DNA of 64,000 nucleotides from Fimenecus sp051881435 (GCA_051881435.1 JBJEPW010000009.1:62001-126000), one strand, 5' to 3'; numbered from the stretch's first letter, positions 54,947 through 63,041 are shown. The notes: generated by a model from the sequence alone, not told the origin. Numbers and translations: made by a program.

Positions 54947-55354
54947 TTACCTCAAATTATCTTGACCGAATGAACAGGGGAGAAGCTCTATAAGCTTGTA
55001 TTCCCTAATATCTTCGGGACTTTTTGCAACATATACGGTGAAATCGGACTCACAAAATTCGGATAACACCTGCCTGCAAATGCCGCATGGAGTTGCGTAA
55101 TCCTCAATTACACCGTTTTTTCCGCCTATAATCATTATTGATACAAAATCTCTTTCACCGTCGGCAACAGCCGAAAAAACGGCAGTTCTTTCCGCACAAC
55201 AACCTGCGGGATATGAAGCATTTTCCACATTACAGCCCGTGTATATTCTACCGTTTTTGCCAAGGAGTGCCGCTCCCACAAAATATCCCGAATACGGCGC
55301 ATATGCATTTTTCATTGCGCTTTCTGCGGCATAATACAACTCTTTTTCCGTCAT
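54947..55354 (-). CDS. cdd: cytidine deaminase
   Basis: 135 residues. Zinc ligands in CAERTAV and PCGICRQ, with the catalytic Glu in the first. Deaminates cytidine and deoxycytidine to the uridine forms that Pdp cleaves. ATG 55354 has AAGGTGAT ahead; it lies one base after the deoB stop. Confidence 0.95.
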   Translation of the reverse strand: MTEKELYYAAESAMKNAYAPYSGYFVGAALLGKNGRIYTGCNVENASYPAGCCAERTAVFSAVADGERDFVSIMIIGGKNGVIEDYATPCGICRQVLSEFCESDFTVYVAKSPEDIREYKLIELLPCSFGQDNLR

Positions 55355-55355
55355 T

Positions 55356-56486
55356 TCAATCACCTTGTATTTCAAAATTATCCAAGATAACATTACTGAT
55401 ATGATTGTAACCGTTTAAAACGCCTAAATTCTGCGGCTCAATGCCTTTTGAATACATAAGCAGAGGAACACGCTCACGGGTGTGGTCCGTTCCGCCGTAA
55501 GCAGGGTCGCATCCGTGGTCGGCCGTAATTATCAACATATCGCTTTCCTTCATATGGTTTATAAAACCATTAAGCCAACTGTCGAATTCTGAAATCGCCT
55601 TTGCATAACCGTCAACATCACGCCTGTGCCCGTACAGCATATCAAAATCAACAAGATTTACAAAGCAAAGACCTTTAAAATCCTTTTCAAGCATTTTGCG
55701 GGTTATATTCATACCCTCCGCATTGGAATGTGAGGGAATTTCCTCCGTTATTCCCCTGTGGGCAAAAATATCTGCTATTTTGCCTACCGAAATCACATCG
55801 TACCCGTTGGATTTTAATTTATCAAGCATTGTTTCGGAAGGCGGTTCAACGGAAAAATCATGTCTGTCGGCTGTACGCACAAATGGGTGGTTTCCGTTAA
55901 ACGGTCTTGCGATTACTCTGCCTACCGCATATTTTCCAACAAGGATTTTTCTTGCAATTCTGCAATATTCGTAAAGTTTTTCGAGAGGTACAATATCCGT
56001 GTGCGCCGCAATTTGGAAAACACTGTCTGCCGAGGTGTAAACAATAAGTTTTCCTGTTTTTAAATGCTCTTCGCCGTAATCAGCAATAACCTTTGTGCCT
56101 GAATAGGGCTTGTTGCAAAGTACTCCGCAGCCCGTTTGTTTTTCAAATTCCTTTATCACTTCATCGGGAAATCCATGGGGAAAAGTGGGCATGGGCTCTT
56201 TTGAGATAATACCCGCAATTTCAAAATGACCTGTTGTGGTATCTTTGCCTGCCGAAAGCTCTGTAATTGCTCCGTATTTACCTAACGGCGATTTGACTTT
56301 ATTAAGATAATCAACAGTATCTATATTGCATAAGCCCAAATTTTTCATACTGTCAATTTTGAAAAAAGGGGAGTACGATATACTTTTAAGAGTGTTTGCA
56401 CCCGTATCATTGAACCTATCGGCATCGGGAGCGTTGCCTATACCGAAACTGTCAAGCACAGTCAGAAAAATCCGTCTGTATTTCAT
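55356..56486 (-). CDS. deoB: phosphopentomutase
   Basis: 376 residues. N-terminal metal motif LTVLDSFGIGNAPDA, catalytic Thr region GKDTTTGHFE, C-terminal ITADHGCDP and DHTRERVP. Interconverts (deoxy)ribose 1- and 5-phosphates, linking Pdp to DeoC. Start overlaps the deoC stop by one base (TGATG). Confidence 0.96.
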   Translation of the reverse strand: MKYRRIFLTVLDSFGIGNAPDADRFNDTGANTLKSISYSPFFKIDSMKNLGLCNIDTVDYLNKVKSPLGKYGAITELSAGKDTTTGHFEIAGIISKEPMPTFPHGFPDEVIKEFEKQTGCGVLCNKPYSGTKVIADYGEEHLKTGKLIVYTSADSVFQIAAHTDIVPLEKLYEYCRIARKILVGKYAVGRVIARPFNGNHPFVRTADRHDFSVEPPSETMLDKLKSNGYDVISVGKIADIFAHRGITEEIPSHSNAEGMNITRKMLEKDFKGLCFVNLVDFDMLYGHRRDVDGYAKAISEFDSWLNGFINHMKESDMLIITADHGCDPAYGGTDHTRERVPLLMYSKGIEPQNLGVLNGYNHISNVILDNFEIQGD

Positions 56487-57151
56487 CAATAACCGCCGCT
56501 TTCTTCGTTCTTAACTATTTTTACAATTCTGCTTGTGCCAAGTCTGTCTGCACCGAGCTTAATGAATTCCTCGGCATCTTCAATAGAAGATATGCCGCCT
56601 GCGGCTTTAATTTTTTTGCCGTTGGTAACATGCTTTGCAAACAGCTCAATATCTGCCTTTGTTGCTCCGCCTGTTGAAAATCCTGTGGAGGTTTTTATAT
56701 AATCTGCATCTGAGACGGAAACAATTTCGCACATCTTGATTTTTTCTTCGTCAGTTAAAAGACAAGTTTCAATAATAACCTTTAAAAGCTTGCCACGGCA
56801 CGCTTTTTTAATTGCGTTTATCTCATTGAAAATATCATCATATCTTTTTCCTTTAAGCCAACCTATATTTATAACCACATCAATTTCGTCCGCACCGTTT
56901 GATACAGCGTCAGACGCTTCAAAGCACTTTGTTTCGGTTGTTGAATATCCGTTAGGAAAACCGATAACTGTGCATATTTTTACCTTATCACCAACATATT
57001 CTTTGGCTTCCTTAACATAACAGGCGGGAATACACACCGATGCAGTACCGTATTTTACGCCGTCGTCGCATATTCCGTAAATATCTTTAATATCTGCTGT
57101 CTGTGCTAAAAGAGTGTGGTCAACTTTTGAAAGTATATCGTTAATATCCAT
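56486..57151 (-). CDS. deoC: deoxyribose-phosphate aldolase
   Basis: 221 residues. Class I aldolase; Schiff-base lysine in YIKTSTGFSTGGAT, with VCTVIGFPNGYST-like start and the GADRLGTSR phosphate site. Splits deoxyribose 5-phosphate to acetaldehyde and glyceraldehyde 3-phosphate. GGAGG precedes the ATG, only 3 bp after the preceding gene. Confidence 0.96.
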   Translation of the reverse strand: MDINDILSKVDHTLLAQTADIKDIYGICDDGVKYGTASVCIPACYVKEAKEYVGDKVKICTVIGFPNGYSTTETKCFEASDAVSNGADEIDVVINIGWLKGKRYDDIFNEINAIKKACRGKLLKVIIETCLLTDEEKIKMCEIVSVSDADYIKTSTGFSTGGATKADIELFAKHVTNGKKIKAAGGISSIEDAEEFIKLGADRLGTSRIVKIVKNEESGGY

Positions 57152-57154
57152 TTT

Positions 57155-57745
57155 TTAACCTCCGCAAGAACTGCATTTAGTATATCCGTTTTTCAAATAT
57201 TCCTGCAATTCGCTGTCTGTAAGCTGAACAATTTGCTTATTTTCCTCGTTCATTCTATCTACAAAGGAACAGTCATACTTATGTATCTTTTTACTGCTTT
57301 TGTTAATCACATATGTAGTTTTAGCCGCATTGTTTACAGTAGTGGATTTAGTATCGGAAACAGTTGTTTTTGCCTCTGTAACGGCTTGGGATGAAGACTG
57401 AACCGTATTGCTCGACGGCTTTTCGCTGTTGTCAACGGTGCTTTCCTGCGTTTGTGATTCGCTCTCTGTTGTACCGTCTTCTTCAAACATCGGGATAATA
57501 TCCTCAATACTTTTGGTGGTTTCTGTAAACACATCAAAAGATGAGTTCGCGTTTCGCGTTTGATATTCTATGGAATTAGTTCCGTTTTCCGCAATACGTT
57601 GTAAATAAGTATTGGTTTTCGATATTTTAACTACAAGTACGGTAAGTAAAACGCAAATTGCGAAAAAATATATGGGAACCCGTTTGAGAGCGGCTTCACT
57701 TGTTGTAATTTTTTTGAAAAATTCAGTCAGTTTATTATCCTTCAT
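57155..57745 (-). CDS. small membrane protein with Cys/His metal-binding-like C-terminus
   Basis: 196 residues. One N-terminal helix (about 21-38), a Ser/Thr-rich spacer (about 90-145), then a compact domain with IHKYDCSFVDRMNEENK and GYTKCSSCGG. The H-x3-C...CxxC pattern resembles the Ada-type zinc-binding module seen on many clostridial surface proteins, in which DNA alkylation repair is not implied. It leads the deo operon with 3 bp before deoC. Function unknown. Confidence 0.65.
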   Translation of the reverse strand: MKDNKLTEFFKKITTSEAALKRVPIYFFAICVLLTVLVVKISKTNTYLQRIAENGTNSIEYQTRNANSSFDVFTETTKSIEDIIPMFEEDGTTESESQTQESTVDNSEKPSSNTVQSSSQAVTEAKTTVSDTKSTTVNNAAKTTYVINKSSKKIHKYDCSFVDRMNEENKQIVQLTDSELQEYLKNGYTKCSSCGG

Positions 57746-57830
57746 TATTACACCTCACACTATATTTTATCACTTTTTTTTATTATTTTCAATATCAATA
57801 ACAATTTGTCCTTATAATGAATAAAATAAA

Positions 57831-57846
57831 TTGAGTGAATACTCAA
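57831..57846. promoter_or_regulatory. inverted repeat upstream of cotJA
   Basis: Perfect TTGAGT-GAAT-ACTCAA, about 24 bases before the cotJA start, downstream of a TATAAT at 57813. Could be an operator; a spore sigma factor promoter cannot be confirmed. Confidence 0.45.
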
Positions 57847-57869
57847 AATAAAATTAAGGAGATTTGCAA

Positions 57870-58058
57870 ATGGAAGAAAAAGTATGCAAATGCATTTGTG
57901 AGGATTTGCCTAAGCTGCCGTGCGACATGACGGTGACAATGGCATATGTTCCTTTTCAGACAGAACTTTTAACCTACACATGTGCAGAGGCTTTAAATAA
58001 CGGAACACTTTTCCCGGAACTTGATAAAAAATTCTACGGAGGTATGTGCTGTGGATAA
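57870..58058 (+). CDS. cotJA: spore coat-associated protein CotJA
   Basis: 62 residues. DMTVTMAYVPFQ and ALNNGTLFPELDKKFYGG match CotJA. Needed for CotJC assembly on the spore coat in Bacillus. ATG 57870 has AAGGAG ahead. Overlaps cotJB. Confidence 0.88.
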   Translation: MEEKVCKCICEDLPKLPCDMTVTMAYVPFQTELLTYTCAEALNNGTLFPELDKKFYGGMCCG

Positions 58059-58299
58059 ATGTAAACTTTTAAGAGAACTTTCAAGCGCGCAGTTTGCCGC
58101 ATGGGAACTTCATCTTTATCTTGATACCCATAAATGCGATGAAAAAGCGGCGGAAATGCACAGAAAATATTCTGACAGAGCGGCAGAACTTGCGGAAGAA
58201 TATGAAGAGCGTTTCGGACCTCTTACACACAATACCGAAAGCGGCGCTCAATGGCTTAAAAATCCGTGGCCGTGGGAATATAAGGAGTGTGATTGCTGA
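58051..58299 (+). CDS. cotJB: spore coat protein CotJB
   Basis: 82 residues. CKLLRELSSAQFAAWELHLYLDTH and GPLTHNTESG...WPWEY match CotJB. GTG 58051 is the start: GGAGG lies eight bases upstream; it overlaps cotJA by 8 bp. Stop overlaps cotJC (TGATG). Confidence 0.88.
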   Translation: MDKCKLLRELSSAQFAAWELHLYLDTHKCDEKAAEMHRKYSDRAAELAEEYEERFGPLTHNTESGAQWLKNPWPWEYKECDC

Positions 58300-58934
58300 T
58301 GTTTCAATATGAGAAGAAATTACAGTATCCCGTAAAAATCAAAAACCCCAATCCGAGATATGCACAAATCATTATTTCACAGTACGGCGGTCCCGACGGT
58401 GAACTCGGTGCATCACTTCGCTATCTTTCACAGCGGTATTCAATGCCTTTTGCGGAGCTTAAAGGATTGCTTACTGATATAGGTACGGAAGAACTCGGGC
58501 ATCTCGAAATGATTGGCGCAATTGTGTACCAGCTCACAAGAAATCTTACTATTGACGAGATTAAAAAATCAGGCTTTGATACCTACTTTGTTGACCATAC
58601 CACAGGAGTATATCCTCTTGCCGCAAGCGGCATGCCTTTTACGGCAACATATTTGCAGTCAAAGGGCGATGTGATTACCGATTTGCATGAGGATTTGGCG
58701 GCAGAGCAAAAGGCGAGAACCACCTACGACAATATCCTGCGTCTTGTAGATGACCCCGATGTCCGCGACCCGATAAAATTCTTGCGTGAACGGGAAATTG
58801 TGCACTACCAAAGATTCGGCGAAGGCTTACAGATAGCAACGGATAAGCTTGACAGCAAGAATTTCTATGCCTTTAACCCAAGCTTTGATAAGCATTGTAT
58901 GAAAAATATGAATAATAACAGAAAAAACAGATAA
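58299..58934 (+). CDS. cotJC: spore coat manganese catalase-like protein CotJC
   Basis: 211 residues. Four-helix manganese catalase fold with carboxylate/His sites in SLRYLSQRYSM..., GTEELGHLEMIGAIVYQL and LREREIVHYQRFGE. CotJC may detoxify peroxide at the spore surface. ATG 58299 begins MFQYEKKLQYPV, the conserved start. Third gene of the operon. Confidence 0.92.
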   Translation: MFQYEKKLQYPVKIKNPNPRYAQIIISQYGGPDGELGASLRYLSQRYSMPFAELKGLLTDIGTEELGHLEMIGAIVYQLTRNLTIDEIKKSGFDTYFVDHTTGVYPLAASGMPFTATYLQSKGDVITDLHEDLAAEQKARTTYDNILRLVDDPDVRDPIKFLREREIVHYQRFGEGLQIATDKLDSKNFYAFNPSFDKHCMKNMNNNRKNR

Positions 58935-58945
58935 AACCAAAATTA

Positions 58946-58992
58946 AAACCAAGGTTGTTCGACTTTCCCTGAACAGCCTTGGTTTAGTTTTT
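58946..58992 (+). terminator. terminator of cotJABC
   Basis: AAACCAAGGTTGTTC/GAACAGCCTTGGTTT (one wobble) then TAGTTTTT. Confidence 0.85.
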
Positions 58993-59013
58993 GGTTATTA
59001 TGTTTTGAATTAA

Positions 59014-59170
59014 ATATTGCTACGCAATATGAAATAATCCTAACGGATTATGAAATTTTCTGCTTGCGCAGAAAATGAAATAAAATAAATCCCCATACAC
59101 CGCAGTGTATTTCATAGCGTCAGCTATTTCATATGCAGCAGGCATATTTCACAAATCCCGTAAGGGATTT
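59014..59170. repeat. array of seven small hairpins with fixed GAAAT/ATTTC linkers
   Basis: Hairpins at 59014-59030, 59035-59050, 59055-59076, 59095-59110, 59114-59127, 59131-59147 and 59153-59170, each with a different 5-9-bp stem and a 3-5-base loop. The first three are separated by TGAAAT, the last four by TTTCA(T/C), so the array changes orientation near 59080-59094. AAATAAATCCC (from 59082) and GGGATTTATTT (59164-59174) also pair, nesting most of the array in a larger stem. It contains no gene. Confidence 0.8.
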
Positions 59171-59178
59171 ATTTCATT

Positions 59179-59208
59179 GAAAAAAGCACGCTTTCGCGTG
59201 CTTTTTTC
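59179..59208 (-). terminator. terminator of tRNA-Ser
   Basis: AAAAAAGCACG/CGTGCTTTTTT hairpin directly after CCA on the minus strand. Confidence 0.85.
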
Positions 59209-59209
59209 T

Positions 59210-59302
59210 TGGCGGAGAGCAAGGGATTCGAACCCTCGAAGCCGTTTTGGCGGCTTACACGATTTCCAATCGTGCTCCTTCGACCAGCTCGGACAACTCT
59301 CC
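59210..59302 (-). tRNA. tRNA-Ser (GGA), long variable arm, encoded CCA
   Basis: 93 bases. Acceptor GGAGAG.../CTCTCC, anticodon arm CACGA-TTGGAAA-TCGTG (anticodon GGA), long variable stem GCCGCC...GGCTTCG, T loop TTCGAAT. Typical class II tRNA. Confidence 0.95.
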
Positions 59303-59411
59303 TCGTCAACAGTTCAATATTATATATGATACTTTTGATAAAATCAAGTGCTTTTTTCTATCTTTCTGATTATTTTTGAAATTATACCGTTAAAGCCAAT
59401 AGTTTATGTGC

Positions 59412-59440
59412 TTGACATAGTTTTTTCAGATTGATATAAT
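59412..59440 (+). promoter_or_regulatory. consensus promoter of the GtrB/GtrA-like genes
   Basis: Perfect TTGACA (59412-59417), 17 bases, TATAAT (59435-59440). Confidence 0.85.
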
Positions 59441-59455
59441 TATCTAAAATAGCTT

Positions 59456-60427
59456 TTGGGAGTGATTGAAATAAGTAAGAAAATTAAATTATCTTTGGTC
59501 GTTCCGTGCTATAATGAACAGGATAATGTAAAATTATTGTATTCTGCCTGTAAAGATGTTTTTTCGGATAAACTTGAAAATTTTGAAGTTATTTTTGTCA
59601 ATGACGGAAGCCGAGATAATACATGGAAAGAACTGAAAGAGCTTTATCAAAACGAGAATAATATAAAGCTTGTTAATTTCTCACGAAATTTCGGTAAAGA
59701 AGCGGCGATGTATGCCGGACTTCAAAAGGCTGTGGGCGATTATGTGACAATAATTGACGCTGATTTACAGCAACGCCCCGAAACTGTTTTGGAAATGGTT
59801 GAATTTCTCGATAACAACGATGATTTTGACTGTGTTGTGGCTTATCAAGACGAAAGAAAAGAGGGTAAACTTCTGTCTTTCTATAAGAAGTGTTTTTATA
59901 AACTTATAAACGCCGTTTGCGAAATTGATTTCCGCTCAGGCGCCAGCGATTTCCGCACGTTCAGGCACAATATGGTTGAGTCAATATTGGAAATGAAAGA
60001 ATATTTCAGATTTTCCAAAGGAATTTTCTCGTGGGTAGGGTATAATGTTCACTATATGCCGTATATCGCCGAGGAAAGAAACGCTGGTAAAACCTCTTGG
60101 TCTTTCAGAAAGCTTTTTAAATATGCCATGGAGGGCATACTTGCATTTACCACGTTCCCGTTGAAACTTGCAACTTATGCAGGCGGTATATGCTCTTTTC
60201 TTTCTTTGCTTTACATGGTTGTGGTTATAATTCAAAAGCTTGCATTCGGAATTGATATTCCGGGTTATCCCACTTTAATTGTTCTTATTCTGTTTATCGG
60301 CGGAATACAAATGATTTTGTTGGGTATTATCGGCTTGTATATTTCTAAAATGTATATCGAGGGAAAACGCCGCCCGATTTATATTGCAAAAGAATATCTT
60401 GATTCTGTGGAGAGAAAAGATGATTGA
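59456..60427 (+). CDS. GT2 glycosyltransferase with two membrane helices (GtrB/DPM type)
   Basis: About 318-323 residues. LSLVVPCYNEQDNVKLL starts the GT-A fold; DGSRDNTW and DADLQQRPETV are the nucleotide-sugar and metal motifs. Two C-terminal helices (about 232-262 and 270-292). Transfers a sugar to a lipid carrier at the cytoplasmic face. No ATG fits: TTG 59456 or GTG 59462 are in frame, but GGAGTGAT sits at 59458-59465, pointing to a start near 59471 (ATA). Coordinates given use the longest form. Overlaps the GtrA gene. Confidence 0.85.
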   Translation: MGVIEISKKIKLSLVVPCYNEQDNVKLLYSACKDVFSDKLENFEVIFVNDGSRDNTWKELKELYQNENNIKLVNFSRNFGKEAAMYAGLQKAVGDYVTIIDADLQQRPETVLEMVEFLDNNDDFDCVVAYQDERKEGKLLSFYKKCFYKLINAVCEIDFRSGASDFRTFRHNMVESILEMKEYFRFSKGIFSWVGYNVHYMPYIAEERNAGKTSWSFRKLFKYAMEGILAFTTFPLKLATYAGGICSFLSLLYMVVVIIQKLAFGIDIPGYPTLIVLILFIGGIQMILLGIIGLYISKMYIEGKRRPIYIAKEYLDSVERKDD

Positions 60428-60845
60428 TTTAATTAAAAAGTATAAGGAAATAATCCTTTATGTCATATTCGGAGCCGCAACAACGGCAATAAATTGGATT
60501 GTATATACAGTTTGCATAAAAGTTTTTTCTCTTGAAATGACTTTAAGCAATGCCCTTGCGTGGATAATTGCAGTCCTTTTTGCTTTTGTTACAAATAAAG
60601 TATTTGTGTTTGAAAGTAAAGATAAATCTATTGTTACTATACTTAAAGAAGGCGTGTCGTTTTTTGGTTCAAGGGTAGCCACCGGTGTGCTGGAAATCTT
60701 TTTGCCCACATTGCTTTTTAAAATCGGCTTAGATCAAAGCTTTTTGGGTATAGACGGATTTTGGGCAAAGGCTTTTGTAAGTGTATTAGTAATTATATTG
60801 AATTATGTTTTCAGCAAATTGATTGTTTTCAGAAAAAAGAAATAA
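60420..60845 (+). CDS. GtrA-family membrane protein
   Basis: 141 residues, four helices. IILYVIFGAATTAINWIVYT and NALAWIIAVLFAFVTNKVFVF are the family signatures. GtrA proteins may flip lipid-linked sugars made by GtrB-like enzymes. ATG 60420 overlaps the GT2 stop by 8 bp after GGAGAG. Together the pair suggests cell-wall or surface glycan decoration. Confidence 0.9.
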   Translation: MIDLIKKYKEIILYVIFGAATTAINWIVYTVCIKVFSLEMTLSNALAWIIAVLFAFVTNKVFVFESKDKSIVTILKEGVSFFGSRVATGVLEIFLPTLLFKIGLDQSFLGIDGFWAKAFVSVLVIILNYVFSKLIVFRKKK

Positions 60846-60855
60846 CTTACAACGC

Positions 60856-60888
60856 AAAACCTCCTTGCATTACTGCGAGGAGGTTTTT
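60856..60888 (+). terminator. terminator after the GtrA gene
   Basis: AAACCTCCTTGCA/CTGCGAGGAGGTTTTT hairpin, bidirectional in form. Confidence 0.8.
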
Positions 60889-60929
60889 GACTGTTTGTGT
60901 GCTGCAAACGAATATTCTGTTATGTGCGG

Positions 60930-61361
60930 TTAGATGCCGAATTTTGCAAATGGGATAATTTCGGCATTTAACTTTTTTACCCAAAATAGGTTCATTTGGT
61001 ACGGAATATGACTTTGCATAGTAATTATGGAGATTTGATTAACTCTCAAAATGGAAAATTCGTCACATTCATCAATGACTAATTCATAGGTGACATTAGA
61101 ACCAAACCCTTTAAATTGTATTTCATCGGTATTTTCATCAAAAGTATAATCTAACTCGTCCAAAACATTTTTAACCGATAGTTGCTCATATATTTGAGTT
61201 TTTGTTAAGGAAGTTTTATAGACAAACTTTCTCATAGTAAAATCAAAGTTTACAATATTACCTGTTGCGTCTTTATGCTTTTTATATATTGGAATAACAA
61301 TCATTAAAACCAGTGATAACAGAAAAATAAAAAACAGCACAATAAGAAATATGTTTTTCAT
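60930..61361 (-). CDS. hypothetical membrane-anchored protein, 143 residues
   Basis: N-terminal helix (about 3-25, IFLIVLFFIFLLSLVLMIVIP) and a soluble domain of about 115 residues not recognised. ATG 61361 chosen because GGTGGTGAT lies three bases upstream and TATAAT further up; an earlier in-frame start adds 23 residues that overlap this promoter. Single gene. Confidence 0.6.
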   Translation of the reverse strand: MKNIFLIVLFFIFLLSLVLMIVIPIYKKHKDATGNIVNFDFTMRKFVYKTSLTKTQIYEQLSVKNVLDELDYTFDENTDEIQFKGFGSNVTYELVIDECDEFSILRVNQISIITMQSHIPYQMNLFWVKKLNAEIIPFAKFGI

Positions 61362-61456
61362 ATCATCACCACCTATATGTATTATAGCATAATAAAATGT
61401 CAGAAGCAATGATGTACTATACATCAGCAAATATAGTTTTAATTTGTTTTGAGCTG

Positions 61457-61552
61457 TTTCACTTTTTCACTATTCACTATTACTTATTACTTCCAAAAAT
61501 CCCGAATGTTCGGACGAGTGAAGAGTGAATAGTGAAGAGGTAAAAAGTAAAA
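61457..61552. repeat. tRNA-trailer repeat, copy 2 (behind a tRNA-Leu 3' half)
   Basis: Left arm identical to 27157-27197 over 41 bases; right arm from 61517 nearly identical. The middle begins CCAAAAATCCCGAATG (61493-61508), a perfect inverted copy of 61569-61584, the CCA end and trailer of the adjacent tRNA fragment. Confidence 0.8.
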
Positions 61553-61581
61553 ATCCCGAACGCTGACGCATTCGGGATTTT
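61553..61581 (-). terminator. terminator hairpin behind the tRNA-Leu 3' half
   Basis: AATCCCGAACGC...GCATTCGGGATT hairpin directly after the CCA of the fragment; followed by TTTTTA on the minus strand. Confidence 0.65.
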
Positions 61582-61633
61582 TGGTGCGGGTAGCAGGGGT
61601 CGAACCTGTACACCTCTCGACACAAGATCCTAA
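61582..61633 (-). pseudogene. tRNA-Leu 3' half (anticodon loop to CCA)
   Basis: 52 bases, 51 identical to the 3' part of the intact tRNA-Leu at 62957-63008. Identity stops exactly after CCTAA in the anticodon loop. Joined to the 5' half at 63329-63366 it would restore a full tRNA-Leu. Confidence 0.85.
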
Positions 61634-61756
61634 TGCTATCGTCGTCTGGGTGAATGCAGTTATTCATTATTTTATTATGTTGCCAAGCATGAATATAAAG
61701 TTGGTTGACGAAGGAAAGTGAATGAGATATACTGTAAAAAAGAAGGGGGTAAAAGA

Positions 61757-62734
61757 ATGAATAAGTTCAGATTTGCGATTATGGGTGCTGCGAACATTGC
61801 TAATAAGTTTTGCTGTGCGGTGAATTTGTTGGAGAATTGTGAGGTTGTGGCTGTTTCCAGCAAATCTATGGAGCGAGCTCAGGCATTTGCGGATAAAAAT
61901 GATTTGCATGCAGCTTATGATGATTATGAAGAGATGTTGATCAAAGAAAAGCCTGACTGTGTATATATTGCGGTAACGGTGAACGATCATTTTCGATTAT
62001 GCATGTTATGCATGGATTATAATGTGCCTGTTATCTGTGAGAAAGCCATGTTTATGAATGGAAGAGAGGCAGAAATAGTATTCAAACGTTCAAAAGAGCA
62101 ACGGATATTTGTGATGGAAGCTACTTGGAGCCGTTATTTGCCGGCGATTCGACAAGCGAAAGCTTGGATTGAAGAAGGAATGATTGGAGAAGTTCGTTTT
62201 TTAGAAGCAAGTATTGGATTTGTGGCACCTGCCAGTGATGACAATCGTTATTATAATCCTGCACTTGGAGGGGGTGCTGCCAGAGATATTACCATATATG
62301 CCTATGAACTGGCACGGATGATGGTAGATAAACCTTTTGGTGAAATGAAGATTCAGACCGTTTGGGGTAAAACCGGTGTTGATCTGACAGAACAAATTTT
62401 GATTCGGTGTGAGGATATATTGGTCTCCTTGATAACAAGTTTTATGATAAAACTGGATGAGACTATGGTCATATATGGCGATAATGGGAAAATTGTGATA
62501 CCTAAACCTCATATGGCTTCTCAAGCGATATTATATGATGAAAAAGATAATACGGTAGAACATTTTAAGGATGAACAAACACAAAATGGTTTTGTATATG
62601 AAATTAGAGATTGTATAGAATGTATTCACAGAGGTGAAATTGAAAGTAAAGTCGTCCCCCACACATTGACGTTGGATTGTGCTAGATTGTTTGATATGAT
62701 TACATTGCCGGACAAAACAAAAAGCAAGCCGTAA
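61757..62734 (+). CDS. Gfo/Idh/MocA-family oxidoreductase
   Basis: 325 residues. NAD(P)-binding FAIMGAANIANKFCCA (about 5-20), then IAVTVNDHF and CEKAMFMNG (in place of the usual EKPxxx; here EKAMFM), and a C-terminal alpha/beta domain with YYNPALGGGAARDITIYA. Acts on sugars, inositols or dihydrodiols; substrate unknown. GGGGGT precedes the ATG. Located inside the segment that splits tRNA-Leu, so it may be foreign. It has its own terminator. Confidence 0.88.
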   Translation: MNKFRFAIMGAANIANKFCCAVNLLENCEVVAVSSKSMERAQAFADKNDLHAAYDDYEEMLIKEKPDCVYIAVTVNDHFRLCMLCMDYNVPVICEKAMFMNGREAEIVFKRSKEQRIFVMEATWSRYLPAIRQAKAWIEEGMIGEVRFLEASIGFVAPASDDNRYYNPALGGGAARDITIYAYELARMMVDKPFGEMKIQTVWGKTGVDLTEQILIRCEDILVSLITSFMIKLDETMVIYGDNGKIVIPKPHMASQAILYDEKDNTVEHFKDEQTQNGFVYEIRDCIECIHRGEIESKVVPHTLTLDCARLFDMITLPDKTKSKP

Positions 62735-62748
62735 AAAGCTTGCTTTTT
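62719..62748. terminator. bidirectional terminator after the oxidoreductase gene
   Basis: AAAAGCAAGC/GCTTGCTTTT hairpin. Confidence 0.8.
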
Positions 62749-62749
62749 G

Positions 62750-62920
62750 TGGTGCGGGCAGCAGGGGTCGACCGTCTGCTGCGGCTTCGCCTTGCATACT
62801 ATTCGTTCGGTGACCCAAATTCTTGCGAATTTCGGTACCCACCTCACGCTTTTTGCTAAAAATGATTCACTGAATCATTTTCTTAACGCAAAAACCTTCG
62901 CAGGTTCGACCCCCTGCAAA
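62750..62920. other. tRNA-like 3' fragment and nested inverted repeats, no gene
   Basis: 62750-62772 copies the tRNA-Leu 3' end (about 22 of 24 bases), then diverges. A cruciform with arms AAAATGATTCA/TGAATCATTTT lies at 62859-62881 and is extended by TTTTTGC/GCAAAAA. A TCGACCCCCTGC near 62908 is the inverse of GCAGGGGTCGA at 62761. Looks like a decayed tRNA copy. Confidence 0.6.
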
Positions 62921-62921
62921 T

Positions 62922-62956
62922 AAAAAGTAGTCCCGACGAAAGTCGAAACTACTTTT
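62922..62956 (-). terminator. terminator of tRNA-Leu
   Basis: AAAAAGTAG/CTACTTTTT with an inner CGAC-GAAA-GTCG stem, directly after CCA. Confidence 0.8.
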
Positions 62957-63041
62957 TGGTGCGGGTAGCAGGGGTCGAACCTGTACACCTCTCGGCACAA
63001 GATCCTAAATCTTGCGTGTCTGCCAATTCCACCATACCCGC
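62957..63041 (-). tRNA. tRNA-Leu (UAG), intact copy, encoded CCA
   Basis: 85 bases. Acceptor GCGGGTA/TACCCGC, anticodon arm CAAGA-TTTAGGA-TCTTG (anticodon TAG), class II variable arm, T loop TTCGACC. No convincing promoter directly upstream; one lies beyond the 5' half at 63382. Confidence 0.95.

Noticed and set aside
59014..59170. CRISPR array
   Set aside because: Linkers are only about 6 bases and stems vary; no constant 24-40-base repeats, no cas genes.
59105..59329. 74-codon frame over the hairpin array and tRNA-Ser
   Set aside because: Crosses a tRNA and hairpins; not coding.
61667..61990. 107-codon minus-strand frame
   Set aside because: Shadow of the oxidoreductase gene, which has the family motifs and a ribosome-binding site on the other strand.
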